From NCBI GenBank assembly GCA_017518185.1, contig JAFWWB010000006.1:1-36242 (forward strand): a DNA stretch of 36,242 nucleotides, written 5' to 3'. Shown here one piece after another: positions 21,993-31,946 of this stretch. The translations under genes were made by a program, and so were the position numbers. The notes beneath the pieces were generated by a model that was not told where the DNA came from, did not search any database, and saw only the letters and a list, made by a program, of their open reading frames with translations. Source of the DNA: Lachnospiraceae bacterium. GTDB taxonomy: Bacteria > Bacillota > Clostridia > Lachnospirales > Lachnospiraceae. Position 1 is the first letter of the stretch. Each line of letters opens with the position of its first letter.

Positions 21993-23693
21993 TCAAAGCC
22001 TGAAATAGCTGATGGTATCCGAAAGTTCGGAGGACAGGGTCTGCAGGCTGCTTGCTGCTTCGCTAATAACAGTGAAGGTAGCATTCAGTTCCTCCATGGA
22101 AGCGTTGGTCTCCTCCGTGGAAGCCGCATTCTCCTCGGAGATGGCGGAAAGGTCTGATATTATCTCCATAAGACCGTTCTTCGCATCATTGAGGGAGGAA
22201 ACCCTGCCGGAAATACTTGCGGAGGTGTTCTTTACATTGGCCACGTTTCCGTTCATGGTCTCCATATTTGCCTTGGTCTGATCCAGCTGCTCTGCCTGGA
22301 CGCCGAAGCTCTCATTAAGCTTTTCAAGCACTGCAACGGAACTTGCGGAATCTGCCAGCAGCTTCTCAACAATGGACTTGATCTTGTCAGCGCTCTCGCT
22401 GGACTGGTCTGCCAGCTGGCGGATCTCGTCTGCCACCACGGCAAAGCCGCGGCCCGCATCGCCTGCACGCGCTGCCTCAATTGAAGCATTCAGCGACAGC
22501 AGATTGGTCTGTGTAGCTATATCCGTGATAGCCTGGGTAAACTCGCTTATGGTCTTGGCCGACTCGTTGGTGGAGTTGATGGTATCGCCGATCTCCCTGA
22601 CGGATACGGTAACGTCCGCACTCTGTTTGATGAGCTTCTCGAGTGCATCCATAGCCTTGTCGCAGGCATTCTTCATATCTTCGGCATAGCTGTCCATCTC
22701 ACTGACGTTGCCGGTGATATTCTCGATATTCTTTCCTATATCATCGGTATCGCCCACAGCACCTTCAACACTCTCGGCCTGGGCAACCGCGCCCTTTGAT
22801 ATCTCGGTGATGGCATCGGTGACCTGATCGGATGCCTGGGATGCCTGGGATGCGGAATCCGCAAGCTCCGTGCTCTCGGTATCCAGATTCTTTGAAGCCG
22901 CGATGGTCTTGCTGATGACATCCTTCAGCTTCTCATCCAGGTTGTAGACGCCCTCTCCGATGATACCCAGCTCGTCCCTGCGGTCTGCCAGTTCCCTGTT
23001 TATCTGTACGGAAAGGTCGCCGCTCGCAAGCTTTTCCACGCTTTCGGCAATGTTCTTCATCATCTTGGAATACTTGTTGCTGAGCATGAGTCCCACGATC
23101 ACGAAAGCGACGGTAACTATGACCGCCAGGATCACCAGTGTCAGGATAGCGGAGCTGATCTTTGAGTCGATATCCTCGGACATACGTCCGGCAAAGAAAG
23201 CACCCACGTACTTGCCGCCCTGATTCTCGGGTGTATAGTAAACATAATAATTCTCACCATTGATGTCAGTCTTAAAATCCGAGAAGGTGTTGCCGCTCCT
23301 GAGTGCATTGTAAGCAGCATCTCCTATGGGCTTTCCCTTCATGCCGTTTATGGTGGTCAGGGCACGGTTCTTGTCCAGTATCAGTGTATATTCAAGTCCG
23401 GTCTCCCTCTTCATGTCCTCCAGAACACTCTGGAATTCCTCTTCTATATTGGCATCGCCCTTGTAAAGCACACCGTCCACATCAGTCCATTCTCCCTCGT
23501 ACATATCGTCAAGGGTTCTCTGAAGCTGCTTGCAGGCGACCATCAGCATATCTCTACCCATCTCGTGATAGCCGTTGGTGATCTCCGAAGAGGCGATGAT
23601 GCACAGCAGCACAGACAGTGCAGCGATACCGGCCACCGCAATGTATACTACCCTTGCTATCAGCTTTCCGTTTCTCTGTTTTCCATTGTTCAT
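21993..23693 (-). CDS. Methyl-accepting chemotaxis protein with single Cache domain
   Basis: The 566-residue receptor has an N-terminal helix (residues ~12-32), a periplasmic-type sCache domain ([17 protein letters not shown]... YYVYYTP... [12 protein letters not shown]), a second helix (~182-205), a HAMP domain and a long coiled signalling domain whose hairpin tip reads [38 protein letters not shown]. It passes a ligand signal to CheA/CheW. No chemotaxis genes are nearby, so it is an orphan receptor. The C-terminus ends in ISYFRL and lacks a CheR-tethering pentapeptide. ATG 23693 has GGAGGGGG upstream. Three 9-bp repeats encode ASQASQASD in the HAMP-proximal coil. Confidence 0.95.
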   Translation of the reverse strand: MNNGKQRNGKLIARVVYIAVAGIAALSVLLCIIASSEITNGYHEMGRDMLMVACKQLQRTLDDMYEGEWTDVDGVLYKGDANIEEEFQSVLEDMKRETGLEYTLILDKNRALTTINGMKGKPIGDAAYNALRSGNTFSDFKTDINGENYYVYYTPENQGGKYVGAFFAGRMSEDIDSKISSAILTLVILAVIVTVAFVIVGLMLSNKYSKMMKNIAESVEKLASGDLSVQINRELADRRDELGIIGEGVYNLDEKLKDVISKTIAASKNLDTESTELADSASQASQASDQVTDAITEISKGAVAQAESVEGAVGDTDDIGKNIENITGNVSEMDSYAEDMKNACDKAMDALEKLIKQSADVTVSVREIGDTINSTNESAKTISEFTQAITDIATQTNLLSLNASIEAARAGDAGRGFAVVADEIRQLADQSSESADKIKSIVEKLLADSASSVAVLEKLNESFGVQAEQLDQTKANMETMNGNVANVKNTSASISGRVSSLNDAKNGLMEIISDLSAISEENAASTEETNASMEELNATFTVISEAASSLQTLSSELSDTISYFRL

Positions 23694-23737
23694 AACTTTC
23701 CCCCTCCTAAAGAATATTTTTGAGATATGATAGAGAA

Positions 23738-23766
23738 ATAATATAGCAAAAGAGGCAATCTGTCAA
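23738..23766 (-). promoter_or_regulatory. Promoter of the chemoreceptor gene
   Basis: TTGACA (23761-23766), a 17-base spacer and TATTAT (23738-23743) on the minus strand, about 45 bases before the ATG. This is sigma-A type rather than the sigma-D type often seen for motility genes. The rest of 23694-23969 holds no clear plus-strand promoter; only AT-rich candidates such as TATAAA near 23883. Confidence 0.8.
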
Positions 23767-23969
23767 GAAAAACCACAAAATGCGCAGGATGTATTATCAA
23801 AAATGCACAAAAAGTATGGTTACTATGCACCGACAAGTCGGGCAATCATAAATATTTCGGAGAGAAAAAACTGTATCTTCTTTATAAAATATGCTATGAT
23901 TATGTTATGATCAAAGCTCCGGATAAGTCCGTCTCTGATCCTATGCCAAACACTGAGGTAAAGATAATC

Positions 23970-26900
23970 ATGAAACATCCTGCGACCACTTCCTGCCTTA
24001 TCCTGCGGGCTTTGCTCCCGCTCTTTATCATCATTACCCTCATCCTCCCCCTGTCAGCACCCATAAATGCCGGTGCTGCCGGAGATCGGAGGGACCTTCT
24101 CGGCAAGGGCAGCGATTATACCGCTATCCTCTACGATTCCTCAGGCGGTCTCCCCACCTCGGAAGCCAATACCATACTGCAGAGCAGTGACGGTTTCATA
24201 TGGATAGGCAGCTACAGCGGTCTGATACGCTATGACGGCACCTCATTTGAACGCTTCGATTCCAGTACGGGTATCTCCAGCGTCTACTCCCTCTTTGAAG
24301 ACTCTTCCGGCCGTATCTGGATCGGTACCAACGAAAACGGTATTGCCTGTTACGACCACGGGTGCTTTCGCTTCTACGGCCAGGAAAGCGCCCTCCGCTC
24401 CTATTCCATCAGGGCCATAGCCCAGGACAGGCTGGGAAACATCATCATCGCCACTACCCAGGGACTGGCCTGTGTGGGTACTGACAACGAGCTCCGGCTC
24501 ATAGACGATGAACGTATCAATATGGAATATATCAGCAGCATAACCGCAGACAGCTCGGGCCTCATCTACGGCATCACCAGTAACGGTGAGGTTTTCACTC
24601 TCGACAGGCTGCACGTGGTCCGTTTCTGCGATAGATACCATTTCGGGGACTATACGGTCACTTCCGTCTATCCCTCACCGGAAAACGAAAAGATCATTTA
24701 CATGGGCACAACCTCCACCCTGATACTGGTGGTGAATGCGGAAGACCTCACCGTAAAGCAGGAGCTTGGGACAGGCTCCCATGCAAACATCAACTCCCTG
24801 CTCTCTTCCGGAGGTCTTCTATGGACAGCCGCCACCAACGGCGTAGGCTACTTTGACGAGAGCATGAACTATGCGGAGCTTGACGACCTTCCGATGGATA
24901 ATTCGGTAGGCCATATCATGAAGGATCATGAAGGCAACCTCTGGTTCACCTCCACCCGACAGGGTGTCATGAAACTTGTCCCAGACCGTTTTTCCGATAT
25001 TTCCTCCCTTGCGGGCCTTGAGCCCATGGTGATCAACTCCACACTGGTAAAGGACGGTCTTCTCTATCTCGGAGGCGACACCGGCACGGGGCTTACCATA
25101 ATAGACCTGAGAGACTACAGTACTGTTGAGAATGATATCACACGATTCCTTCAGGGCGTCAGGATCCGCTGCCTTTTTGCGGATGCGGCAGGAGATATCT
25201 GGATATGCACGAAAGGAGATACCGGCCTCGTGCACTGCCGTTCAAACGGAGAGATAGAATGCCTGAACAGCGCTGCAGGACTGGACTGCGGCCAGGTCCG
25301 TGACGTGATACAGCGCAGGGACAAAAGCCTTGCGGTAGCCACCGACAACGGCCTCTACATAGTTGAAAACGATGCTGTCACAAAGCATTACGGCCAGGAT
25401 GACGGAATTAATAACCTGGCCATACTCAGCGTTGAAGAAGGTCCCGACGGTGTTCTCTATCTCGGCAGCGACGGTGACGGCATATATACGATAAAAAACA
25501 GCCGCATAAGAAGGCTCCACTATGATGCGGGCCTTACCAGCGGAGTGGTCATGCGCATAAAATATGATGCCCAAAGGGATCTTTTCTGGCTCATAACCTC
25601 CAATTCCATACAGTATCTGAAGGAAGGAAAGATCACTGCCGTGAGCTCCTTCCCCTATTCCAACAATTATGACATCTTCTTCGACGATAACGGAGGAGCC
25701 TGGGTCCTTGCCTCCAACGGTATCTATATAACCAGAGCCGATTCCCTTATAAAGAACGAAAACATAGAGTACAGCTTTTATAATCTCAAAAGCGGTCTTC
25801 CCTATATAACAACCGGCAATTCCAGAAGCTTTCTGGATGAGGAGGGTAAACTCTATATCGCCGGGACCACCGGTGTCTGCCTTGTAAACATCAACGGAAA
25901 TGAAAAACGCAACACAAGGGTACGTCTCTCCGTTCCGGCTGTCGAGATCGATGACCGCATCGTCAACGTTCCGGATGACGGCCTGATCGAAATGCCCGCC
26001 GGTGCAAGACGGCTTGTCATCAGGCCCTACGCTCTCACCTACGGCCTGGCAAATCCGCGTATCAGTTACAGACTGGAGGGCTTCGACCGTGAGGCTGCCA
26101 TCACTACAAAACAGGATCTTGCTCCCGTCATCTATACCAATCTTGACGGAGGCAGATATACCTTCTGTTTAAGCGTCATAAATGATGAAACAGGAGAGGC
26201 TGAGGACAGCCTGAAGCTTGTGATCACCAAGGAGAGCTCCGTATACGAGAGCCCTCTTTTCTGGCTGCTGCTGATGACTCTCGTCATAGGCTCCGTTGCT
26301 TTAATGATATGGAACCATTTCCGCAGGAAAAACGAGGCCCTTATAAAAAAGCAGGCGGAAGACACCGCCTTCATTGACCAGATACTCCATACGATCGCCA
26401 AATGCGTGGACCTGAGGGATACGCTTAACGTGGGGCATTCCTTCAGGGTCGCCTACTATTCCAGGCTCATCGCCCAGCGGATGGCCCCGGCATATGGCTA
26501 CGCCCAGGAGATGGTGGATCAGTGCTACTACACCGCCCTGCTCCACGATATCGGAAAGATAGGCATCCCCGATGCCATACTGAACAAACCCAAAGGCCTT
26601 TCCGATGATGAATATGCCATAATGAAATCCCACGCCGAAAAGGGTGCGGAACTCCTGAAGGACGTGGATATAGTGAAGGATCTTGCCATAGGCGCCGGCT
26701 GTCATCACGAGCGCATGGACGGAAAGGGCTATCCCAGAGGGCTGAAGGGTGAAGAGATCCCCCGTATCGCCCGGATCATCGCCGTAGCAGATACTTTTGA
26801 TGCAATGTACTCCACCCGTCCCTACAGAAAGCAGATGCCTCTTGAGGAGGTGCTCGCGGAAATAAAAAGGATCAGCGGAAACCAGCTCGATCCTGCCGTG

Positions 26901-27110
26901 GTCGATACCCTTCTGGAGCTGGCGGCAGACAATATGCTGGATAAGGACGTTGTGGATGAATATGTAAAAAACATAAAATCCCCGAAAAAGAAGAGGGAGC
27001 CTGACGAAGGCACAAAGACCTCATCAAAAGAGACAGAGGCCGAAGACGACGGCAGCGAGGCTTTCATGAACAGCCTCGGTTTTACAAAAAAGGAAGGAGA
27101 GAAGAAATGA
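23970..27110 (+). CDS. Beta-propeller/Y_Y_Y sensor with HD-GYP c-di-GMP phosphodiesterase domain
   Basis: The 1046-residue protein starts with a signal peptide or anchor (LPLFIIITLILPLSAPINA), followed by about 600 residues of repeats such as DGFIWIGSYSGLIRYDG and GRIWIGTNENGIACYD. These are Reg_prop propeller blades as in hybrid two-component sensors. Then come a Y_Y_Y domain (YRLEGFDREA...YTNLDGGRYTF), a helix (WLLLMTLVIGSVALMIW), and a cytoplasmic HD-GYP domain with LLHDIGKIGIPD and HHERMDGKGYP. Such domains hydrolyse cyclic di-GMP. I choose the ATG at 23970 (MKHPATT) since GAGG precedes it and the signal peptide follows; ATGs at 23907 and 23943 lack a ribosome site. It overlaps the carrier gene by 4 nt. 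Confidence 0.93.
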   Translation: MKHPATTSCLILRALLPLFIIITLILPLSAPINAGAAGDRRDLLGKGSDYTAILYDSSGGLPTSEANTILQSSDGFIWIGSYSGLIRYDGTSFERFDSSTGISSVYSLFEDSSGRIWIGTNENGIACYDHGCFRFYGQESALRSYSIRAIAQDRLGNIIIATTQGLACVGTDNELRLIDDERINMEYISSITADSSGLIYGITSNGEVFTLDRLHVVRFCDRYHFGDYTVTSVYPSPENEKIIYMGTTSTLILVVNAEDLTVKQELGTGSHANINSLLSSGGLLWTAATNGVGYFDESMNYAELDDLPMDNSVGHIMKDHEGNLWFTSTRQGVMKLVPDRFSDISSLAGLEPMVINSTLVKDGLLYLGGDTGTGLTIIDLRDYSTVENDITRFLQGVRIRCLFADAAGDIWICTKGDTGLVHCRSNGEIECLNSAAGLDCGQVRDVIQRRDKSLAVATDNGLYIVENDAVTKHYGQDDGINNLAILSVEEGPDGVLYLGSDGDGIYTIKNSRIRRLHYDAGLTSGVVMRIKYDAQRDLFWLITSNSIQYLKEGKITAVSSFPYSNNYDIFFDDNGGAWVLASNGIYITRADSLIKNENIEYSFYNLKSGLPYITTGNSRSFLDEEGKLYIAGTTGVCLVNINGNEKRNTRVRLSVPAVEIDDRIVNVPDDGLIEMPAGARRLVIRPYALTYGLANPRISYRLEGFDREAAITTKQDLAPVIYTNLDGGRYTFCLSVINDETGEAEDSLKLVITKESSVYESPLFWLLLMTLVIGSVALMIWNHFRRKNEALIKKQAEDTAFIDQILHTIAKCVDLRDTLNVGHSFRVAYYSRLIAQRMAPAYGYAQEMVDQCYYTALLHDIGKIGIPDAILNKPKGLSDDEYAIMKSHAEKGAELLKDVDIVKDLAIGAGCHHERMDGKGYPRGLKGEEIPRIARIIAVADTFDAMYSTRPYRKQMPLEEVLAEIKRISGNQLDPAVVDTLLELAADNMLDKDVVDEYVKNIKSPKKKREPDEGTKTSSKETEAEDDGSEAFMNSLGFTKKEGEKK

Positions 27111-28501
27111 GCGAAATAAGAGAAAAAAGGCCACTGCACCCCATGCTGCTGATGCTCATAGTACTGGTACTCTGCGTGCTGGTAAGCTACATAATCCCCG
27201 CGGGCCAGTATATGCGGATAACGGATGAGACCACAGGCCGGCTTCTGGTGGTACCCGGCAGTTTTGTCTTCATGCAGCGGACTCCCGCCACCATCTTTTC
27301 TCTCCTCACTTCCATAACCCGCGGACTTCAGGAGGGTGCCGATGTCATCTTTTTCCTTTTCATCATAGGCGGAATGTTCTCCATACTTAACGGAACAGGG
27401 GCTATAAACGTTGGTCTGGCCAGTCTCCTTAAGCTTGTAAAAGGAAAGGAATGGCTGCTCATCCCCGTGTTCATGATACTCTTCGGCTGCGGCTCCGCCT
27501 TCTGCGGCAATTTCGAGGAATACCTTGTGTTCGTGCCCCTGATGCTGGGGATCTGTATCACTGCAGGCTTTGACTCCCTGACAGCGGTGGGCATCATCTT
27601 CATAGCTGCCACCGCCGGATACGGCGGCAGCATCACCAACAGTTTTACGGTCGGCACGGCACAGGAGATAGCCGGGCTCCCTCTCTTCTCCGGCATGGGC
27701 ATGCGTGTCACTCTCTTCTGCGTGCTCGAGCTCATCTCCATCACATATGTGCTCTGGTACGCGCGCTTCATAAAGAAGAACCCGAAGCTCGGAGGCGCCT
27801 ATATCTACGATATGGCTTATAACCAGAACAAGCTCATAAAGCTTGAACGCATCCCTTCCATTACCCCCCGGCAGACCCTGGTCCTGACAGTCTTCGGACT
27901 CGGCATGGTCATAGCCGTTATCGGTGTAGTACGATGGGGCTTCTATGTGGATGAACTCTCGGGAGTATTCCTTGCTATTGGGATGATCGGAGGCGCCGTT
28001 GGCGGACTGTCCCCCACAAAGATGTGCGAACGCTTTCTGGAAGGCATCAGGGATATGCTCCTTCCCGCAATGATGCTGGGGCTGGCTCATTCGGCAGTGA
28101 TGCTCCTTAAGGAGGCCAACGTCATGGATACAATACTGCACTCCATGGCAGAAACCCTTTCAGCCCTGCCCTCCGGGCTCATGGCCTGCGGTATGTTCAT
28201 ATTCCACGAGCTTTTTAACGTCATCGTGCCCTCCGGCTCGGCCCAGGCAGGCATAACAATGCCGCTCATGGTGCCCCTTTCGGATATGAACGGCGTATCA
28301 AGGCAGACCGCTGTACTGGCCTATCAGCTGGGTGATGCCTTTACCAATATCGTGGCACCCACCGGCGGTGAGATACTGGCGGCACTGGCGATCTGCAGGG
28401 TCCCCTTCGGAAAATGGCTGCGCTTCCTGCTCCCCCTCTTCGCCATATGGTGCATGACGGCCCTGGTATTCCTGGCCTATGCAGGGCAGGCCGGATACTG
28501 A
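27107..28501 (+). CDS. YfcC-family membrane carrier
   Basis: A 464-residue carrier with about 12 hydrophobic segments in the DcuC/YfcC group (C4-dicarboxylate carrier-like, C4_dcarb-type). Seen motifs include IIPAGQYMR near the start, the GCGSAFCGNFEEYLVFVPL segment, AATAGYGGSITNSFTVGTAQ, and near the end HELFNVIVPSGSAQAGITMPLM and QLGDAFTNIVAPTGGE. The last two are typical of the family. Reported or proposed substrates include carboxylates, amino acids and peptides; this sequence does not decide. The ATG at 27107 overlaps the sensor stop (ATGA) with GGAGAG upstream, so its production is tied to the HD-GYP sensor. In the 72-nt gap after it I see only a weak 6-bp hairpin (28520-28535) and no clear terminator. 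Confidence 0.88.
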   Translation: MSEIREKRPLHPMLLMLIVLVLCVLVSYIIPAGQYMRITDETTGRLLVVPGSFVFMQRTPATIFSLLTSITRGLQEGADVIFFLFIIGGMFSILNGTGAINVGLASLLKLVKGKEWLLIPVFMILFGCGSAFCGNFEEYLVFVPLMLGICITAGFDSLTAVGIIFIAATAGYGGSITNSFTVGTAQEIAGLPLFSGMGMRVTLFCVLELISITYVLWYARFIKKNPKLGGAYIYDMAYNQNKLIKLERIPSITPRQTLVLTVFGLGMVIAVIGVVRWGFYVDELSGVFLAIGMIGGAVGGLSPTKMCERFLEGIRDMLLPAMMLGLAHSAVMLLKEANVMDTILHSMAETLSALPSGLMACGMFIFHELFNVIVPSGSAQAGITMPLMVPLSDMNGVSRQTAVLAYQLGDAFTNIVAPTGGEILAALAICRVPFGKWLRFLLPLFAIWCMTALVFLAYAGQAGY

Positions 28502-28573
28502 AAGCTTAAGGGGCGGCTCCGGACAGCCATGTCCGAAACCGAAGTATCCCCGGGCAGACGCTGAACGTTTTTC

Positions 28574-29620
28574 TTACTGTTCGTAAGCGGAAAGCCTGCG
28601 CTCCCCGGATTCCCATATGACCAGATCCGGCTTGTATTTATCCAGAAGGGTATGGTCGTAGGCCTTCTCGCCCACGTAATAGACTTCGCGGTAGTAAGGA
28701 CCCGCGATGGCCGAAAAGTAATCCATAAAGGAATCCCCGATTATCATCAGGCACTGGTCATGATACTGTGACGGATCAGCCGAGCTTATATCAAAGGTAT
28801 ATCGTCTGTCCTGCGCATACTCATTCTCAACTCCGGCTATCGTTGCCAGATCCCCGGCATAGTCCTCCTGTGGCAGCAGAAAACGAACGCTGTCCACGCT
28901 CCTCGGCTCATCACCGTAGGCCATGGCAAAGAACTGCTGCAGCCCTATAAAAGCTCCCCTGTGGTTCCAGTGGGTGTCGGTCGAATAGTATACCTCTCCG
29001 CCTCGTGCGAGCTCTGCCTGCAGCGCCTCCCTGGGATACATCATCGGGACCGTTGTATTGTCATTGATATAAGCCGTGAGCTGCTCTCCTCTTGAAGGCG
29101 TATAGAGCCTTACGATATTGTCCGGCATATACCCTTCGCAGACTATCTCCTTATCCGGCACGCAGATCGCATAAAGAGGGATGCCGCGTTCTGCCAGTAT
29201 CCCCTGCAGCTTTTCAAAATTACCCTTAAGCTGCAAAAGCTTATCCGCATCATACAGATTCGTTCCCATGTAATCCTCTATCGACTGACCGTCAGTCTTT
29301 GACTTGAAGAAGAGCCAGTGATCCTTTCCCGCCAGCACCTGGGTGGAGGCAAGGTAGGTTCCTCCGGAGGAAAGCTTCACCACTCCGCGGTTTAACATGA
29401 TGAGTTCCTTCTTCATAAAATGATGAGCATTGAACTCATCAGCCGAAGCCTTCAGCTTCTGTATGGAGGTGACGGCCACGGCAGTGCTCTCCGCGGCAAA
29501 AAGTCCGTCATTCTCCCCGGGCATGAGCTTTCCTGCCAGGGTCATGACAGGTGTCAGAAAAACTCCAAGCAAGAAGACTATAGCTATGAAATACTCACGA
29601 TATCCCGCCTTTTTATCCAT
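28574..29620 (-). CDS. AlgJ/AlgX-like (DHHW) exported O-acetyltransferase partner
   Basis: The 348-residue protein has an N-terminal anchor helix (residues ~10-30) and an extracytoplasmic SGNH-like domain with STDTHWNHRGA (the Asp-His pair of the triad) and MIIGDSFMDYF (the serine). This arrangement matches AlgJ/AlgX and DHHW proteins, which move acyl groups to exopolysaccharides delivered by an MBOAT membrane protein. The MBOAT gene lies directly upstream, 8 nt away. The two should form one O-acetylation machine; the polymer it modifies is not shown by this window. Confidence 0.85.
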   Translation of the reverse strand: MDKKAGYREYFIAIVFLLGVFLTPVMTLAGKLMPGENDGLFAAESTAVAVTSIQKLKASADEFNAHHFMKKELIMLNRGVVKLSSGGTYLASTQVLAGKDHWLFFKSKTDGQSIEDYMGTNLYDADKLLQLKGNFEKLQGILAERGIPLYAICVPDKEIVCEGYMPDNIVRLYTPSRGEQLTAYINDNTTVPMMYPREALQAELARGGEVYYSTDTHWNHRGAFIGLQQFFAMAYGDEPRSVDSVRFLLPQEDYAGDLATIAGVENEYAQDRRYTFDISSADPSQYHDQCLMIIGDSFMDYFSAIAGPYYREVYYVGEKAYDHTLLDKYKPDLVIWESGERRLSAYEQ

Positions 29621-29628
29621 CGCTTACC

Positions 29629-31035
29629 TCAGAAATGAAAATATATGAAAGGGTTGTATGCGTTATTAGCTATAAAGCTCAGGCACAGTATGAAGACTGC
29701 CGCCACTCCGAATCCGTAAAGACCGTTCCAGAGCTTCTTCCCTGAAAACTTCTTTTCCAGGGCCGGTATAAGGGGAAGGGAAAGCACCGCAGCAAGCAGG
29801 AGCCACACTCCCTGCTGCTGCAGGAACGCAAATGCCACTCCGTCCGCGATCCCGGTGCTCCCTATCCCGAACATAGCCAGTATGAACCGGAGAGCAGCCT
29901 TAAGCCCCGTGGATCTGAAGACAACGACAGTGAACATAAAGTACATCACAGTGACGATATGTCCCCACCAGTACTTCTTTTTGCTGAGCCCCGTGAAGTT
30001 TTCAAACAGAAGAGCCGCAAACTGGGCCAGGCCCCAGGCCACATAGGTCCAGTTTGCGCCGTGCCAGATGCCGGTGAGAAGCCACACCACGAACACATTG
30101 AGTATCCAGCGTGACTTTTTCACCCGGCTGCCGCCCATGGGTATATATACATAATCACGGAACCAGGTCTGCAGTGAGATATGCCATCTCCGCCAGAATT
30201 CCGTCATATTTGCTGCCGCAAAGGGATATATAAAGTTCTCTCCGAACCTGAAACCGAACATGGAACCAAGTCCTATGGCCATATCCGAATAACCTGCAAA
30301 ATCAAAGAAGATCTGGAGCATATAGGCGAAGGCGCCAAGCCAGGCCGTTGCCACGGTGCCTTTAAATCCTTCCGGCGTTACCAGGGCAAATACGCCGTCG
30401 GCGATGAGCGCCATCTGGTTTGCCAGCAGGACTTTCTTGCCGAGGCCTATGCAGAAGCGCTTTGCCCCGTAAGAAAAGTCAGACAGATTTTCATGCCTTT
30501 TTGTGATCCGTTCCCTTATGTCCTCAAATCTTACTATGGGACCGGCGATGAGCTGGGGGAAGAAGGCCACATAGAGCACCACATGCACCGGATTCTTCTC
30601 CGCCGCATATTTTCCCCTGTACACATCTATAACATATGACATTGCCTGGAAAGTAAAGAAAGAAATGCCTATGGGAAGGATCACCAGGGGGATCCTTATC
30701 CCCGCATTGAAAAAGCGGTTCAGTTCAACAATGGTGAACACCGCATATTTATACCAGATCAGGGCCGCAAGATTTCCGGCCACAGACAGTAAGAAGAGGG
30801 CTTTTCGAAGGCCCCCTTCTTTCATCTTCTCAAGTATCAGTGCCAGTCCCCAGTCCGCCAGCGCCATACCCAGAAGCAGGAGCACGTTCTTCTCCTCTCC
30901 CCATGCGTAGAAGAAAAGACTCGCAAGGGTAAGGATCACGTTCCTGGCTTCTGTGAAGCGCTTCGGGATGATAAAGTAAAGCGCCAGCGTCAGGGGAAGA
31001 AATATGTAAAGAAACTCTTCGCTGGGAAAAAGCAT
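29629..31035 (-). CDS. MBOAT-family O-acyltransferase (AlgI/PatA/DltB-like)
   Basis: A polytopic membrane protein of 468 residues with about 11-12 hydrophobic segments. The family fingerprint is present: FFPQLIAGPIVRF, FWRRWHISLQTWFRDYVYIP and WLLTGIWHGANWTYVAWG, where the last His is the catalytic one. It carries an acyl group (usually acetyl) across the membrane for transfer to a polysaccharide or other envelope polymer. ATG 31035 directly follows the stop of the CAP-like gene, and the AlgJ-like gene follows after 8 nt. The closest relatives by motif are AlgI-type proteins. Confidence 0.94.
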   Translation of the reverse strand: MLFPSEEFLYIFLPLTLALYFIIPKRFTEARNVILTLASLFFYAWGEEKNVLLLLGMALADWGLALILEKMKEGGLRKALFLLSVAGNLAALIWYKYAVFTIVELNRFFNAGIRIPLVILPIGISFFTFQAMSYVIDVYRGKYAAEKNPVHVVLYVAFFPQLIAGPIVRFEDIRERITKRHENLSDFSYGAKRFCIGLGKKVLLANQMALIADGVFALVTPEGFKGTVATAWLGAFAYMLQIFFDFAGYSDMAIGLGSMFGFRFGENFIYPFAAANMTEFWRRWHISLQTWFRDYVYIPMGGSRVKKSRWILNVFVVWLLTGIWHGANWTYVAWGLAQFAALLFENFTGLSKKKYWWGHIVTVMYFMFTVVVFRSTGLKAALRFILAMFGIGSTGIADGVAFAFLQQQGVWLLLAAVLSLPLIPALEKKFSGKKLWNGLYGFGVAAVFILCLSFIANNAYNPFIYFHF

Positions 31036-31902
31036 TTACTTGACCAGCAGGAGCACCCAGCAGCCTCCGCGTTCACCGGCATCAAATGCATAGCCCACAC
31101 CTATCTTGCGGAAGTTCTCATTGATGAGCTTTTCCCTTGCAACATTGGCATGGAGGAAATAGCTTGCTGCTTCCTCAGCGGTACCGATGCCGCATACATA
31201 GTACTCATATGACTCGTCAACATTCAGATTTATACCCTTCTCAAGGAACACGGTCTTGAATTCCGTGCCGTTGGGCCTTGTATCTGAAGGCTTATCGGTA
31301 ACCTCGTTCGCACGAACGAAAGCAGCATTAACAACGGCATAGCTTATCTCGATCTTCACCTTACCGTGGTCCACACGGGTCTGATTGATGATATCCACTG
31401 CCTTCTCTGCCTGCCGGAGAGGACTGGTTTTTTCCAGCTCCCTGGCTGCAGCTTCCTTTGCCGCCCGGTCAGCCTTCGCCTTTTCAATGGCTGCCGCCTC
31501 CTGGGCTGCATTTGCAAAGCGTCCCTCAGCCTTTCCCGCAGTCAGATAATGCTGCTCCAGCAGCGCGGAATCATGTCCCAGCACTGCCACCACATCGGGA
31601 TATCTCTCAGCATAATACATAGGGTTGAATGCATCAAGATTACTGATCTGCATATTATCAGCAGAGGCACCTGCAAAGGGAAGCCTTCCCTCTTTTGCGC
31701 CGAATGCAACAAAGTGTGAATAGAGTGCCATCTTGTTGTCACCAACAAGAGCCACAACATCGGGATAGGTAGCTGCGTAGAACTCCGCGTCAAAGGTCAT
31801 TCCGTCCGGCATCACCTCCGGAGCCGCCTTTGCGCTGAGGGGCATGAGCATAACCGCAAATGCGGATACTGCAACTGCTGCTGCGATCTTTAAAGCTTTC
31901 AT
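31036..31902 (-). CDS. Secreted protein with two YPDV repeats and a degenerate CAP domain
   Basis: The 288-residue protein has a signal peptide (MKALKIAAAVAVSAFAVMLM...SAKAA). Two repeats of about 37 residues follow (FDAEFYAATYPDVVALVG...GAKEGR and FNPMYYAERYPDVVAVLG...GKAEGR), then an Ala/Glu/Lys helical linker and a C-terminal CAP/SCP-like domain (INQTRVDHGKVKIEI, RPNGTEF, NENFRKIGVGYAFD). The usual metal-binding histidines are missing: HTRPDG is DTRPNG here, and GHRANI is NVAREKLI. ATG 31902 has AAGGAGG 9 nt upstream, better than the longer frame. It is the first gene of the O-acylation cassette, 44 nt after ppdK. A structural or polymer-binding role is more likely than catalysis. Confidence 0.78.
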   Translation of the reverse strand: MKALKIAAAVAVSAFAVMLMPLSAKAAPEVMPDGMTFDAEFYAATYPDVVALVGDNKMALYSHFVAFGAKEGRLPFAGASADNMQISNLDAFNPMYYAERYPDVVAVLGHDSALLEQHYLTAGKAEGRFANAAQEAAAIEKAKADRAAKEAAARELEKTSPLRQAEKAVDIINQTRVDHGKVKIEISYAVVNAAFVRANEVTDKPSDTRPNGTEFKTVFLEKGINLNVDESYEYYVCGIGTAEEAASYFLHANVAREKLINENFRKIGVGYAFDAGERGGCWVLLLVK

Positions 31903-31946
31903 CCTGTATACCTCCTTATGTCTTAATGCCAATACCTGTTGCCTGT

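Noticed and set aside
26822-28141. A 439-codon open frame on the minus strand
   Set aside because: It lies opposite the HD-GYP and YfcC coding regions, which have clear motifs; its translation is rich in His, Tyr and Cys without any family pattern.
28502-28573. A terminator between the YfcC carrier and the convergent AlgJ-like gene
   Set aside because: Only a 6-bp hairpin with no T-run on either strand is present.
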